17,576 nucleotides of DNA from the NCBI GenBank assembly GCA_964645785.1, contig CAZYAV010000047.1, forward strand, positions 1 to 17,576. Direction: 5' to 3'. The translations under genes and the position numbers were made by a program. Of the stretch, positions 6,918-13,300 are shown piece after piece. Every line of letters begins with the position of its first letter. The stretch's first letter is position 1. A model generated the notes under the pieces. The model ran no database searches. It was not told the DNA's origin and saw only the letters and a program-made list of their open reading frames with translations. This DNA is from CALWZE01 sp964645785. GTDB lineage: Bacteria; Bacillota; Clostridia; Oscillospirales; Ruminococcaceae.

Positions 6918-8102
6918 TTAGTTCTGGGACGGGCGATACTCAAGCACAAAGTCGCAGACCGCCTTGAGGTTTTCGGGGTTCGCGTCGTTGCGGTAGGAGC
7001 CCATTTTGTCCTGGCTGAAGAGATAGCCGCCCTCGGCGCCCAGCTCGTCGATGAGCCGCTTGGCGAGGTCGAGACACTCCTGCTTGGTGCCGCGGCCAAG
7101 CACGCTGTTCTTCATGCCGCCGAGAATTGCGACGTTGGGCAGCGTCTTGCGCAGCTCGAATACGTCGTCCTGTTCGGGCAGGATGGTGATGAGACCCTTC
7201 GGATAATCCTTGAAATAATCCGCAAAGCGCAGCATCGCGCCCTCCATAAACATGGCGCAGGTGCATTTCTTTTCGGCCAGCACGTCCAGCACCTTCTTGA
7301 GGTACGGCCAGTAGAATTCCTCCCACTGGGCGGGGCTCATGAAGTTGTGCGCCAGCAGCGCGGCGATATAGTCGAAGCTGTAGTTGGGGTTGGGGCCGTC
7401 GATCTTCTTGAGCGCCTCCAGCTGCGGGGTGAAGAACAGCTCGTCGAGCGCGTCCAGCACCGCGTGCAGCTTGGCCTTGTCGCGCCGCATCATGACCGCC
7501 ACGCCGCGCATACCAAAGACATAGGCCAGCACGTTCTCCATCGAGATGGCGGCGTAGGGGTTGGGCGCGCCGTTGTTGGGGACGCCCAGCTGCTCGTACA
7601 GCGCCTTGCGGATCCGCCCGCAGTAGGCAAAGAACTTGCCCTGCTCGTCATACGCGTTCTGGATGGTGGCGAGGTCTGCGTCCTTGCCCCACCACGGGAA
7701 TTTGCGGGGCATTCCCACTTCCCACAGATACTTGTAGTAATTTGCGGCAAACTGGTCGGTTTCCTCCGGCTTGCAGTAGGCAAAATCCTTGTAGCTGACC
7801 ACCTCGGCCTCGTCGTTGATGATGTAGGAGGAGGACTTCATTGCCTGCGAAACACGGTAGGCGTTGCGGTTGCCGACGTCGAAGATCTGGTCGAAGTGAT
7901 AGGTCTCCATATGGCGAAGCACGATTTTTTCCATCAGGTCGTAATCGTTCATCGCCTCGGTCAGCTTATAGCCCGCGTCGAGGATCTTCCAGGTTACAAA
8001 AAAAGAAATGTTCGGGATGCGGTCGGGCTTTTTCTGGAAGCCCGTTGCATCGCGGATGATTTGCAGACGATAGGCTGCAAGCTCCTGCGGCGTCATGCCC
8101 AT
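6918..8102 (-). CDS. URO-D-fold protein 2 (uroporphyrinogen decarboxylase/MtaA superfamily, divergent)
   Basis: This 394-aa probably cytoplasmic paralogue of URO-D-like protein 1 is collinear with it over the whole length. AAAGGGAG lies 9 nt before the ATG at 8102. Shared blocks include DAGYKL-EAM-DY, FPWWGKD (135-141), APNPYAAISMENVL (179-192) and the C-terminal block from GGM (328) to LEY (389), where 44 of 62 residues match protein 1. The position of the H-x-C-G zinc motif of MtaA/MtbA reads MFMEG (284-288); a nearby CTC (280-282) is not conserved in protein 1. The third zinc cysteine region reads FSQDKMG (362-368). Methyltransfer by the known zinc mechanism is therefore unlikely, and decarboxylase arginines are also absent. 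The fold is assigned with confidence, the reaction is not. The gene follows transporter C behind a hairpin and is coupled to a 47-aa gene. Confidence 0.88.
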   Translation of the reverse strand: MGMTPQELAAYRLQIIRDATGFQKKPDRIPNISFFVTWKILDAGYKLTEAMNDYDLMEKIVLRHMETYHFDQIFDVGNRNAYRVSQAMKSSSYIINDEAEVVSYKDFAYCKPEETDQFAANYYKYLWEVGMPRKFPWWGKDADLATIQNAYDEQGKFFAYCGRIRKALYEQLGVPNNGAPNPYAAISMENVLAYVFGMRGVAVMMRRDKAKLHAVLDALDELFFTPQLEALKKIDGPNPNYSFDYIAALLAHNFMSPAQWEEFYWPYLKKVLDVLAEKKCTCAMFMEGAMLRFADYFKDYPKGLITILPEQDDVFELRKTLPNVAILGGMKNSVLGRGTKQECLDLAKRLIDELGAEGGYLFSQDKMGSYRNDANPENLKAVCDFVLEYRPSQN

Positions 8103-8140
8103 ATTGATTTTCTCCCTTTTCGGTATATAAATTGTAAAGA

Positions 8141-8171
8141 CTCCGGGGGCGGCGGATAACCGCCCCCGGAG
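8141..8171 (-). terminator. strong hairpin between transporter C and URO-D 2
   Basis: CTCCGGGGGCGG (8141-8152) and its exact complement (8160-8171) form a 12-bp perfect stem with a 7-nt loop. It begins about 20 nt after the transporter C stop; on the minus strand TCTTTACAATTT follows. It probably terminates most transporter C transcripts, so URO-D 2 may depend on readthrough or on a separate promoter near 8120-8140 (a TATATA element lies there). Confidence 0.7.
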
Positions 8172-8192
8172 CTGTTCTGAATTGCCGGTTAT

Positions 8193-9551
8193 TTAAGCCT
8201 GATATTTCGCTTTGTTGTACTCCGCGATCTTCTTTTCGTCAACCTTGTAGAACAGCATGATGACGAACGCAATCGCGCAGACAATCGCCGGGCCAATCGC
8301 GATGAGGCCGACCAGTTTGGAGGTCATGGCGGCATCAAAGGTGATGCCCGCAACATAGCCGATCGCCGCAAGGCCGAAGGAGGAGATCATCGAGGAGATG
8401 ACCATGCCGACACGGTTGGTCGCGCCCGCAAGACCCTGCAGGAACGCGCGGGGCGCAGGCTCGCCCTGCATCTCGATGTGGTCGCCGATGTCGTTGCAGA
8501 TGGCGCTTTGCAGAATCGCGCCGGCCGTGCTGATGAAGGCAATCAGCGCGCGGATGGCGATGAAGCCGAACGAGGTGCGGCCAAACAGCGCAAGGCAGAT
8601 GTACAGCACCGCGCAGATGCCCTGCACGCCGAGGTAGACAACCTTTTTGTTGAACTTACGGCAGACAGCCGGGACAAGGAACGAGCCGACCAGCGCCGCA
8701 AGGGAGGTGATGCTCAGCGCAACCGCCGCAGCGTTCGCGTCGTTGAGGACGTAGGTGGTGTAGTAGACCAGCAGCGTCGAGAAGAAGCCCTGCTGCGCCG
8801 CGCCGAACGAGTAGCTGAAGAAGAACGGGATCATCGGGCCGCGCAGGGATTTGAGCATCTGGATAAAGCCGATTCTCTCCTGCTTGGGGGCGTTGGCAGC
8901 CGCCTGGCTGGCGCCGCCGTCATATTTCTTGGACATGCTGTAGATGAGGAATGCGCCCGCGATAATCAGCGCGCCGTAAACGGCGGAAGCGCCGGCGTAC
9001 GCCTGTTTGGTGCCGACCCAGAGCGGAATCGCGAGGATGACCGGGCCGATGTAGCCGTACAGAACGCTCGAGGCCGTGCCGCCGACCTGCGCCGCGACGT
9101 TCAGCGAGATCAGATCCGCGCCGTTGCGGCTCATTTTGCCCATCAGCGCGCGCATCGCCGTCCAGCCGACGTTGTAGAAAATGGTGTGAATGGTGTAGAT
9201 GATGATGAACAGCACGGAATAGGCCGTGGTGGACATATCAAAATACACAAAGGAGAGCGGGAAGAAGATGCCGAGGCCGATGCCCGCGACAAGGGTCCAG
9301 GTGCGGTATTTGCCGCTCTTGAAGTTGACCGCGTCGATAATCGCGCCCGAGAACAGCATGGTGGCCATCTTGATCCACTGGATGGCGCTGTACAGGGTGG
9401 CGGCGAGCACGGTCGGGAAGCCCGCGACGTCGGTCATGAAATACATCAGGAAATAGCCGGTCACGCACAGCTGGAAGCCGTACATGAACATGCCGCCGAA
9501 GCCGTAACCAAAGACTTCTTTAAACGGCAGGGTTCGTTTTTCTTTCTCCAT
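8193..9551 (-). CDS. GPH-family cation symporter C (MFS)
   Basis: This is a 452-aa, 12-segment transporter. The start at 9551 has AAGAAGGGG upstream. Family features are SGKYRTWTLVAG after helix 2 and the late loop DIGDHIEMQGEPAPRAFLQG, which is diverged from the more usual DY-x-E pattern of GPH proteins (DH here). It resembles transporter B far more than A along its length, so B and C probably arose by duplication within the locus lineage. It is the first gene of the leftward series and has its own leader and candidate promoter at about 9619-9647. A hairpin terminator follows it, so it may be expressed partly alone. It probably moves a small solute with a cation across the cytoplasmic membrane; the substrate is unknown. 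Confidence 0.92.
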   Translation of the reverse strand: MEKEKRTLPFKEVFGYGFGGMFMYGFQLCVTGYFLMYFMTDVAGFPTVLAATLYSAIQWIKMATMLFSGAIIDAVNFKSGKYRTWTLVAGIGLGIFFPLSFVYFDMSTTAYSVLFIIIYTIHTIFYNVGWTAMRALMGKMSRNGADLISLNVAAQVGGTASSVLYGYIGPVILAIPLWVGTKQAYAGASAVYGALIIAGAFLIYSMSKKYDGGASQAAANAPKQERIGFIQMLKSLRGPMIPFFFSYSFGAAQQGFFSTLLVYYTTYVLNDANAAAVALSITSLAALVGSFLVPAVCRKFNKKVVYLGVQGICAVLYICLALFGRTSFGFIAIRALIAFISTAGAILQSAICNDIGDHIEMQGEPAPRAFLQGLAGATNRVGMVISSMISSFGLAAIGYVAGITFDAAMTSKLVGLIAIGPAIVCAIAFVIMLFYKVDEKKIAEYNKAKYQA

Positions 9552-9618
9552 TCGTTGTACCCCTTCTTACTAAAAATATTTGATGTAGAACAGAAATGCG
9601 AATGCATTCTTAAATAAT

Positions 9619-9647
9619 AAACTAACATTGATGCACAAACTTGTCAA
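9619..9647 (-). promoter_or_regulatory. candidate promoter for transporter C
   Basis: A perfect TTGACA (9647-9642, minus) is followed by an AT-rich run without a good -10 box at ideal spacing (TAGTTT at 17 nt; TTATTA further on). A perfect palindrome GAATGCATTC (9600-9609) lies just downstream and could be an operator. The ACACCTGTA palindrome of the other promoter is not present. Confidence 0.4.
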
Positions 9648-9685
9648 TGGGAGAACGGCAGATTTGTGTAAATATCATAATTTTC

Positions 9686-9714
9686 TTGTCATTTTTTCGG
9701 CAATGTGATATTGT
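9686..9714 (+). promoter_or_regulatory. candidate promoter for the 78-aa membrane protein
   Basis: TTGTCA (9686-9691) and TATTGT (9709-9714) are separated by 17 nt in an AT-rich divergent intergenic region, about 36 nt upstream of the start codon. Confidence 0.55.
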
Positions 9715-9749
9715 TTGGGTAGCGGATATGTTTTTAAAGGAGAATTTAT

Positions 9750-9986
9750 ATGAAGATCGGAAAAACACTGAAAAAGGTTCTTCAAAGGAAAGAGGGCAAG
9801 ATGGCAATCGGCATGGTGGTGGTCGGCTGTGTGCTGGCGTTTGTGTTTGCCACGGCCATCAGCAGCCGCGCTTTGGGCACAATGATGCAAATCGGGTGCT
9901 GTCTGCTTGCGATTTTTGGCTGCCAGGCGTTCACCCAGGTGGTCGTGCAGGTGCAGGACGAGGAGCGGAACAGCAAAAAGAAATGA
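9750..9986 (+). CDS. small two-helix membrane protein (78 aa)
   Basis: The ATG has AAAGGAG at 8-nt spacing and a plausible promoter just upstream. The product has a basic N-terminus (KIGKTLKKVLQRKEGK), hydrophobic segments at about 18-37 and 42-66, and a charged tail ending EERNSKKK. That predicts two membrane helices with both ends in the cytoplasm. Three cysteines (27, 50, 51) and C58 lie in the membrane segments. I do not recognise the family. It is divergent from transporter C, so a link to the transporter locus is possible but unproven; it differs in sequence from the 84-aa membrane protein at 6481-6735. Confidence 0.8.
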   Translation: MKIGKTLKKVLQRKEGKMAIGMVVVGCVLAFVFATAISSRALGTMMQIGCCLLAIFGCQAFTQVVVQVQDEERNSKKK

Positions 9987-10109
9987 AGTTGCCGGCGGCC
10001 GGTTAAAATGAGAATCCATTCTGAAATGTGAATCCCGGTTCATGGGAAAACGCCGCACCTTCCGGCAGCGCCGGGCGGGCGGCTTATTGCGCTGCGGCCG
10101 AAAACCTGC

Positions 10110-10164
10110 TACTATTATAGAAAGGAACACAGCCCGGCAGGCCGGCTGTCTGCGGCGGCCGGGC
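10110..10164 (+). promoter_or_regulatory. candidate -10 element and leader hairpin of the aldo/keto reductase gene
   Basis: TTGCGC (10087-10092) and TACTAT (10110-10115) are 17 nt apart, with a weak -35. Shortly after, GCCCGGC (10132-10138) pairs with GCCGGGC (10158-10164), with inner GCCG and CGGC arms. The hairpin lies just upstream of the ribosome site and lacks a T run; it may modulate translation. Confidence 0.35.
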
Positions 10165-10190
10165 GGGAGCTGACATTGGAGAGGTGGCAT

Positions 10191-11312
10191 ATGGGTTATT
10201 TAGGAGAAAACATCAAAAAGCTGGGGTTTGGCCTGATGCGGCTGCCGATGATCGGGGATGAAATCGACATCGAGCAGTTTAAGGACATGGTCGACCTGTT
10301 TTTGGAAAAGGGATTCACCTATTTTGACACGGCCTACGGGTACAACGACGGCAAATCCGAAGCCGCGGCCAAAATCGCGCTGATTGACCGCTATCCGCGC
10401 GACCGCTTTCAGTTCGCGACCAAGCTGCCCGCCTGGGCCGGCTGCAAAACGGCGGACGAGGCGAAGCAGATGTTCTGGACATCGCTGGAGCGCACCGGCG
10501 CGGGGTACTTCGACTTCTATCTGATGCATAATATGGGCGATACCCGCACCGAATGCTTTGAAAAGTTCGGAATCTGGGAATTTCTCGCCGAGCAGAAGGA
10601 AAAGGGCTTGATTAAGCACCTCGGCTTCTCTTTCCACGACAAGGCGGACAAGCTGGAGGAGATCCTCACCCGCCACCCGGAGGCGGAGTTTGTGCAGCTG
10701 CAAATCAACTATGCCGACTGGGAGAGCGCGCGGGTCGAGTCCCGCAAGTGCTACGAGACGGCGCGCCGCCACAACAAGCCGATTGTGATTATGGAGCCGG
10801 TCAAGGGCGGCTCGCTGGCGACACTGCCCGAGTCGGTGGAGAGCGTGTTCCGCGCGGCGAACCCGGACGCGTCGCTGCCCTCCTGGGCGATCCGCTTTGC
10901 GGCCTCGCTGGACGGCCTGATCACGGTGCTCAGCGGCATGTCCAATTTGCAGCAGATGAAGGACAATATCTCCTTTATGGAGAATTTCAAGCCGCTTGAC
11001 GCGGACGAGCGCGCCACGGTCGAGCGGGCGCAGCAGGCGCTCGCGGCGATTCCGCGCGTGCCCTGCACCAGCTGCAAGTACTGTGTGAAGGGGTGCCCGA
11101 TGGAGGTAGCGATCCCTGGCATTTTCCGCGCGGTGAACAACTACATGGTTTACAACAACGTCGCGGGCGCGCAGGCCAACTACAACTGGGAGACCCGCGA
11201 GGGCGGGGTGGCGTCCAAATGCGTGGCGTGCGGCCAGTGCGAGTCGGTCTGCCCCCAGCACATCGACATCATCAACCAGATGAGAAAAGCGGTGGAGCTG
11301 TTTGAAAAATAA
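10191..11312 (+). CDS. aldo/keto reductase with C-terminal 2x[4Fe-4S] ferredoxin domain
   Basis: This 373-aa cytoplasmic oxidoreductase has an N-terminal TIM barrel followed by a ferredoxin-like tail. Barrel residues expected for catalysis are visible: D46 and Y51 in YFDTAYGYNDGKSE, K78 in ATKLP and H113 in LMHN. The tail has C292-x2-C295-x2-C298-x3-C302 and C344-x2-C347-x2-C350-x3-C354, enough for two [4Fe-4S] clusters. Such proteins are common in anaerobic Firmicutes and are thought to reduce carbonyls or related compounds using iron-sulfur electron relay; the substrate is not known. The ATG at 10191 is preferred, with GGAGAGG upstream; an in-frame TTG at 10176 would overlap that site. It is transcribed alone and ends in a strong terminator. 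A role as electron partner for the neighbouring URO-D locus is only a guess from proximity. Confidence 0.93.
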   Translation: MGYLGENIKKLGFGLMRLPMIGDEIDIEQFKDMVDLFLEKGFTYFDTAYGYNDGKSEAAAKIALIDRYPRDRFQFATKLPAWAGCKTADEAKQMFWTSLERTGAGYFDFYLMHNMGDTRTECFEKFGIWEFLAEQKEKGLIKHLGFSFHDKADKLEEILTRHPEAEFVQLQINYADWESARVESRKCYETARRHNKPIVIMEPVKGGSLATLPESVESVFRAANPDASLPSWAIRFAASLDGLITVLSGMSNLQQMKDNISFMENFKPLDADERATVERAQQALAAIPRVPCTSCKYCVKGCPMEVAIPGIFRAVNNYMVYNNVAGAQANYNWETREGGVASKCVACGQCESVCPQHIDIINQMRKAVELFEK

Positions 11313-11347
11313 ACCGGCGGAAAAGAAAAATCCGGCCGAACAGAGCA

Positions 11348-11385
11348 GGCGCGCCCGTTCCCCAAAGGGAACGGGCGCGCCTTTT
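11348..11385 (+). terminator. intrinsic terminator of the aldo/keto reductase gene
   Basis: A perfect 15-bp stem (GGCGCGCCCGTTCCC, 11348-11362, with its complement 11367-11381) has a 4-nt loop and is followed by TTTT (11382-11385). It starts 35 nt after the stop codon. Confidence 0.95.
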
Positions 11386-11526
11386 GGGTTGGCGGCTTTG
11401 GCAGAGGAACGCCCAGCCGCACCGGGGACAATGACCGGGCAAAAGGCGCTGCGGGAAAGGCCGGGTGCGGCAATCGGTCGGACGGCCGTGCGGTTGCCGC
11501 GTTAACCGAGCCGAATGCGGCGGGCT

Positions 11527-11563
11527 CCGCCCCGACCAAGCCCGGCGGGCTTGGCCGGGGCGG
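11527..11563 (+). other. long leader hairpin upstream of the peptidoglycan-binding gene
   Basis: Arms of 17 bases (11527-11543 and 11547-11563) pair with one mismatch around a 3-nt loop (GGC). It contains CCAAGCCC and GGGCTTGG. No T run follows, so it is not a standard terminator. It lies about 115 nt before the TTG start at 11678; the whole 11386-11677 stretch is otherwise GC-rich and gene-free. Confidence 0.55.
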
Positions 11564-11677
11564 GTGAAAGGGGCGGCGCGGCGGAATGCCGGGGCGCCGG
11601 CGCGTACCCCCGCACGGCACAGACCGGCCGCGCGCCGCATACGATGGGGCAAATCATTTGCTTTGGAGGGAACACCG

Positions 11678-12364
11678 TTGGCGCGCATTTTGGTTTATGA
11701 CACGGACGCGAACCGGGTTTACAGCATGACGGCGGGGGAGGACGACCCGATGCCGTATTCCTACGGGACAACGCTGCGGGTGCGGGAATTCCGCGGCTCG
11801 TCCGGCTCCCCGACCCTGTGGACGACAACGCAGGCGATGGAGTGCTGGAACCTCACCCGCCGCAGCTACGCGAGCGGAATCTTTGTCGGGTACGCGTTCA
11901 AGCGCATCTGGGAGGGCGGCCACAGCCTGACCAGCCAGCACTATGCCGGGGTGTCCTTCGATGTGGGACAGACCCTGTCCGACACAGGCCGCCAGCGGCT
12001 GTGGAACCTCGCAAACAACCTCGGCGTGTGGGGATATGTCGAGCCGATCCGCATGACCCCCAGCTGGGTTCACTTTGACCGGCGGTATGGCCGGCCGGCC
12101 TGCAGCGGCACAACATCGGGGTACCCCACCCTGCGCGTGGGCAGCCGCGGGGTCTATGTGCTAGTGATGCAGGACGCGCTCAACGCGCTCGGCTACCCGA
12201 CATACGGGCTGGACGGCCTGTTTGGGCAAAACACCCGCCGGGCGCTGACCAACTGGCAGGCGGACGCCAACCTCGCCGTGGACGGGGTGTGCGGCTGCAA
12301 CAGCTGGCGGCGGCTGACCGCGATGACGGTCGGGATTGGGCGGACGGCCAGCGTGATCGACTGA
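11678..12364 (+). CDS. M15-like peptidase domain plus C-terminal peptidoglycan-binding domain
   Basis: The 228-aa product starts at a TTG with GGAGGG 7 nt upstream; no ATG gives a better start. Residues 1-140 resemble M15-type D-Ala-D-Ala carboxypeptidases: SQHYAGVSFDVG gives H88-x6-D95, and PSWVHFD gives H132, the usual zinc triad. Residues about 150-212 form a PG_binding_1 domain (LRVGSRGVYVLVMQDALNALGY, then DGLFGQNTRRAL and DGVCGCNSW). Similar proteins are frequent in clostridia and act on, or bind, cell-wall peptide stems. No signal peptide is visible, so export would need another route, or the protein acts in the mother cell or during lysis (inference). It is monocistronic with a candidate terminator at 12481-12519. 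Confidence 0.85.
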   Translation: MARILVYDTDANRVYSMTAGEDDPMPYSYGTTLRVREFRGSSGSPTLWTTTQAMECWNLTRRSYASGIFVGYAFKRIWEGGHSLTSQHYAGVSFDVGQTLSDTGRQRLWNLANNLGVWGYVEPIRMTPSWVHFDRRYGRPACSGTTSGYPTLRVGSRGVYVLVMQDALNALGYPTYGLDGLFGQNTRRALTNWQADANLAVDGVCGCNSWRRLTAMTVGIGRTASVID

Positions 12365-12480
12365 GGAGACAGCGCCGGATACGCGGCCGCAGCCGACCCC
12401 GGAACGGCGAGCAATGTTGCAGAACAGAATAACCGTGCTCGGGGGACGGCATGTCCCAAGCATACCCGGTGATTCGCTCA

Positions 12481-12519
12481 CCGGCAGGCGCCTGCCCATC
12501 CCAGGCGCTTGCCGGTTCT
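12481..12519 (+). terminator. candidate terminator after the peptidoglycan-binding gene
   Basis: CCGGCAGGCGCCT (12481-12493) pairs with AGGCGCTTGCCGG (12503-12515), 12 of 13 bases, followed by TTCTT. A second small hairpin (CCGGTGA/TCACCGG) lies immediately before it. It is about 117 nt past the stop codon. Confidence 0.55.
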
Positions 12520-13026
12520 TCGCTGTCCCTCTGCGCGACGGGGTATTGGAGCCCTTGGCCGACAAAACCGGGCTGATTTTAACGAACCGGCTTTTGGCCT
12601 ATTGCAGCAAACAGAGCCGTTCCCCACACGCCTGTACTCGAATGCAGGAATTCCGCCGATACGCCGGCATCCCCAAGCCGTGGAGCTGCATCGCGACTTA
12701 TTCCGCCCGGCTCAGGAGGGGCAGGAGGCAATCCGCGCTTATAGAATTATTTAATTGTAAGAAGTAAACAGGCGAAGCCGGAAGAGGATTGCAAAATATT
12801 TATAAACGCGGACGGGCGGGTGCCGGGAAAGCGCGGCGGTATGGGTGCGGCTGCGGGAGGCTGAAAGACGGTAAAATTCTGTGACGGAAATTTTGCACCC
12901 GCCTGTCGGCCGTTCTGCCTGCCCGCTTTTCGGGGCGGAAACGGGGACGAATGCTTTTTGGCAAAACCCGGCTTTTTGAGCCTTGCGGGCGGCCTGCCTG
13001 CGCCGCGACCCGGGATCCAGCCGGTT

Positions 13027-13055
13027 CGGCCGGCGGGCGCGCGGCCGCTTTTTTT
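13027..13055 (+). terminator. orphan hairpin plus T7, plus strand
   Basis: CGGCCG (13027-13032) and CGGCCG (13042-13047) form a 6-bp GC stem, followed after one base by seven T (13049-13055). No open reading frame I trust precedes it within about 500 nt, so it may end a non-coding transcript or be a relic. Confidence 0.4.
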
Positions 13056-13182
13056 ATAAGCTCTTATATAGATGAACTTTGCCTCGCCGGCGGCCAGGGC
13101 TTTAATAAGCCGAAAATCGTCCTGCCCTGCCGGTCTGTTTGGTTCATGGCGGCGGCCTCTTTTTGCCGCCATTCCTTTCGGG

Positions 13183-13247
13183 ATACGCGGCCGCTTTTAC
13201 AGTAAAAAAGAAACGGCTGCTTTGATTGCTCAAAAGCGGCCGCGTAT
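13183..13247. repeat. 16-bp perfect inverted repeat
   Basis: ATACGCGGCCGCTTTT (13183-13198) is repeated exactly in inverse at 13232-13247, with 33 bp between. The outer 14-mer GGATACGCGGCCGC (13181-13194) occurs a second time in direct orientation at 12377-12390. It could be a large hairpin, a bidirectional transcription end, or the ends of a tiny mobile relic. Confidence 0.75.
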
Positions 13248-13300
13248 AAATCAGACGTGTGAACCCCGCCGCGGCGCGGCAAAGGGAGGGAATCGCCCTT

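Larger units (their letters stand above)
12365..13300. other. 936-bp stretch without a convincing gene
   Basis: Open frames here have no good ribosome site, and their translations are Arg/Pro/Gly-rich in a way typical of GC-rich non-coding DNA. Visible structure: the hairpins at 12466-12519, an orphan hairpin-T7 at 13027-13055, the palindrome TATAAGCTCTTATA (13055-13068), a 16-bp inverted repeat (13183-13247) and a 14-bp direct repeat at 12377-12390 and 13181-13194. It may hold a non-coding RNA or be a decayed region. Confidence 0.4.

Noticed and set aside
2182..8102. Calling the URO-D proteins hemE (uroporphyrinogen decarboxylase) or mtaA/mtbA
   Set aside because: The catalytic arginine motif and the zinc ligands are absent, there are two copies in a transporter locus, and no other haem or corrinoid gene is present.
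6693..8159. 488-codon plus-strand open frame
   Set aside because: It is antisense to URO-D 2 and the genes around it, which have ribosome sites, paralogues and family motifs. The frame is open because of high GC codon bias; its translation is rich in Arg, His, Val and Leu without any motif.
8478..9617. 379-codon plus-strand open frame over transporter C
   Set aside because: Shadow of a clear GPH transporter; the translation is Asp/Arg/Ala-rich low-information sequence.
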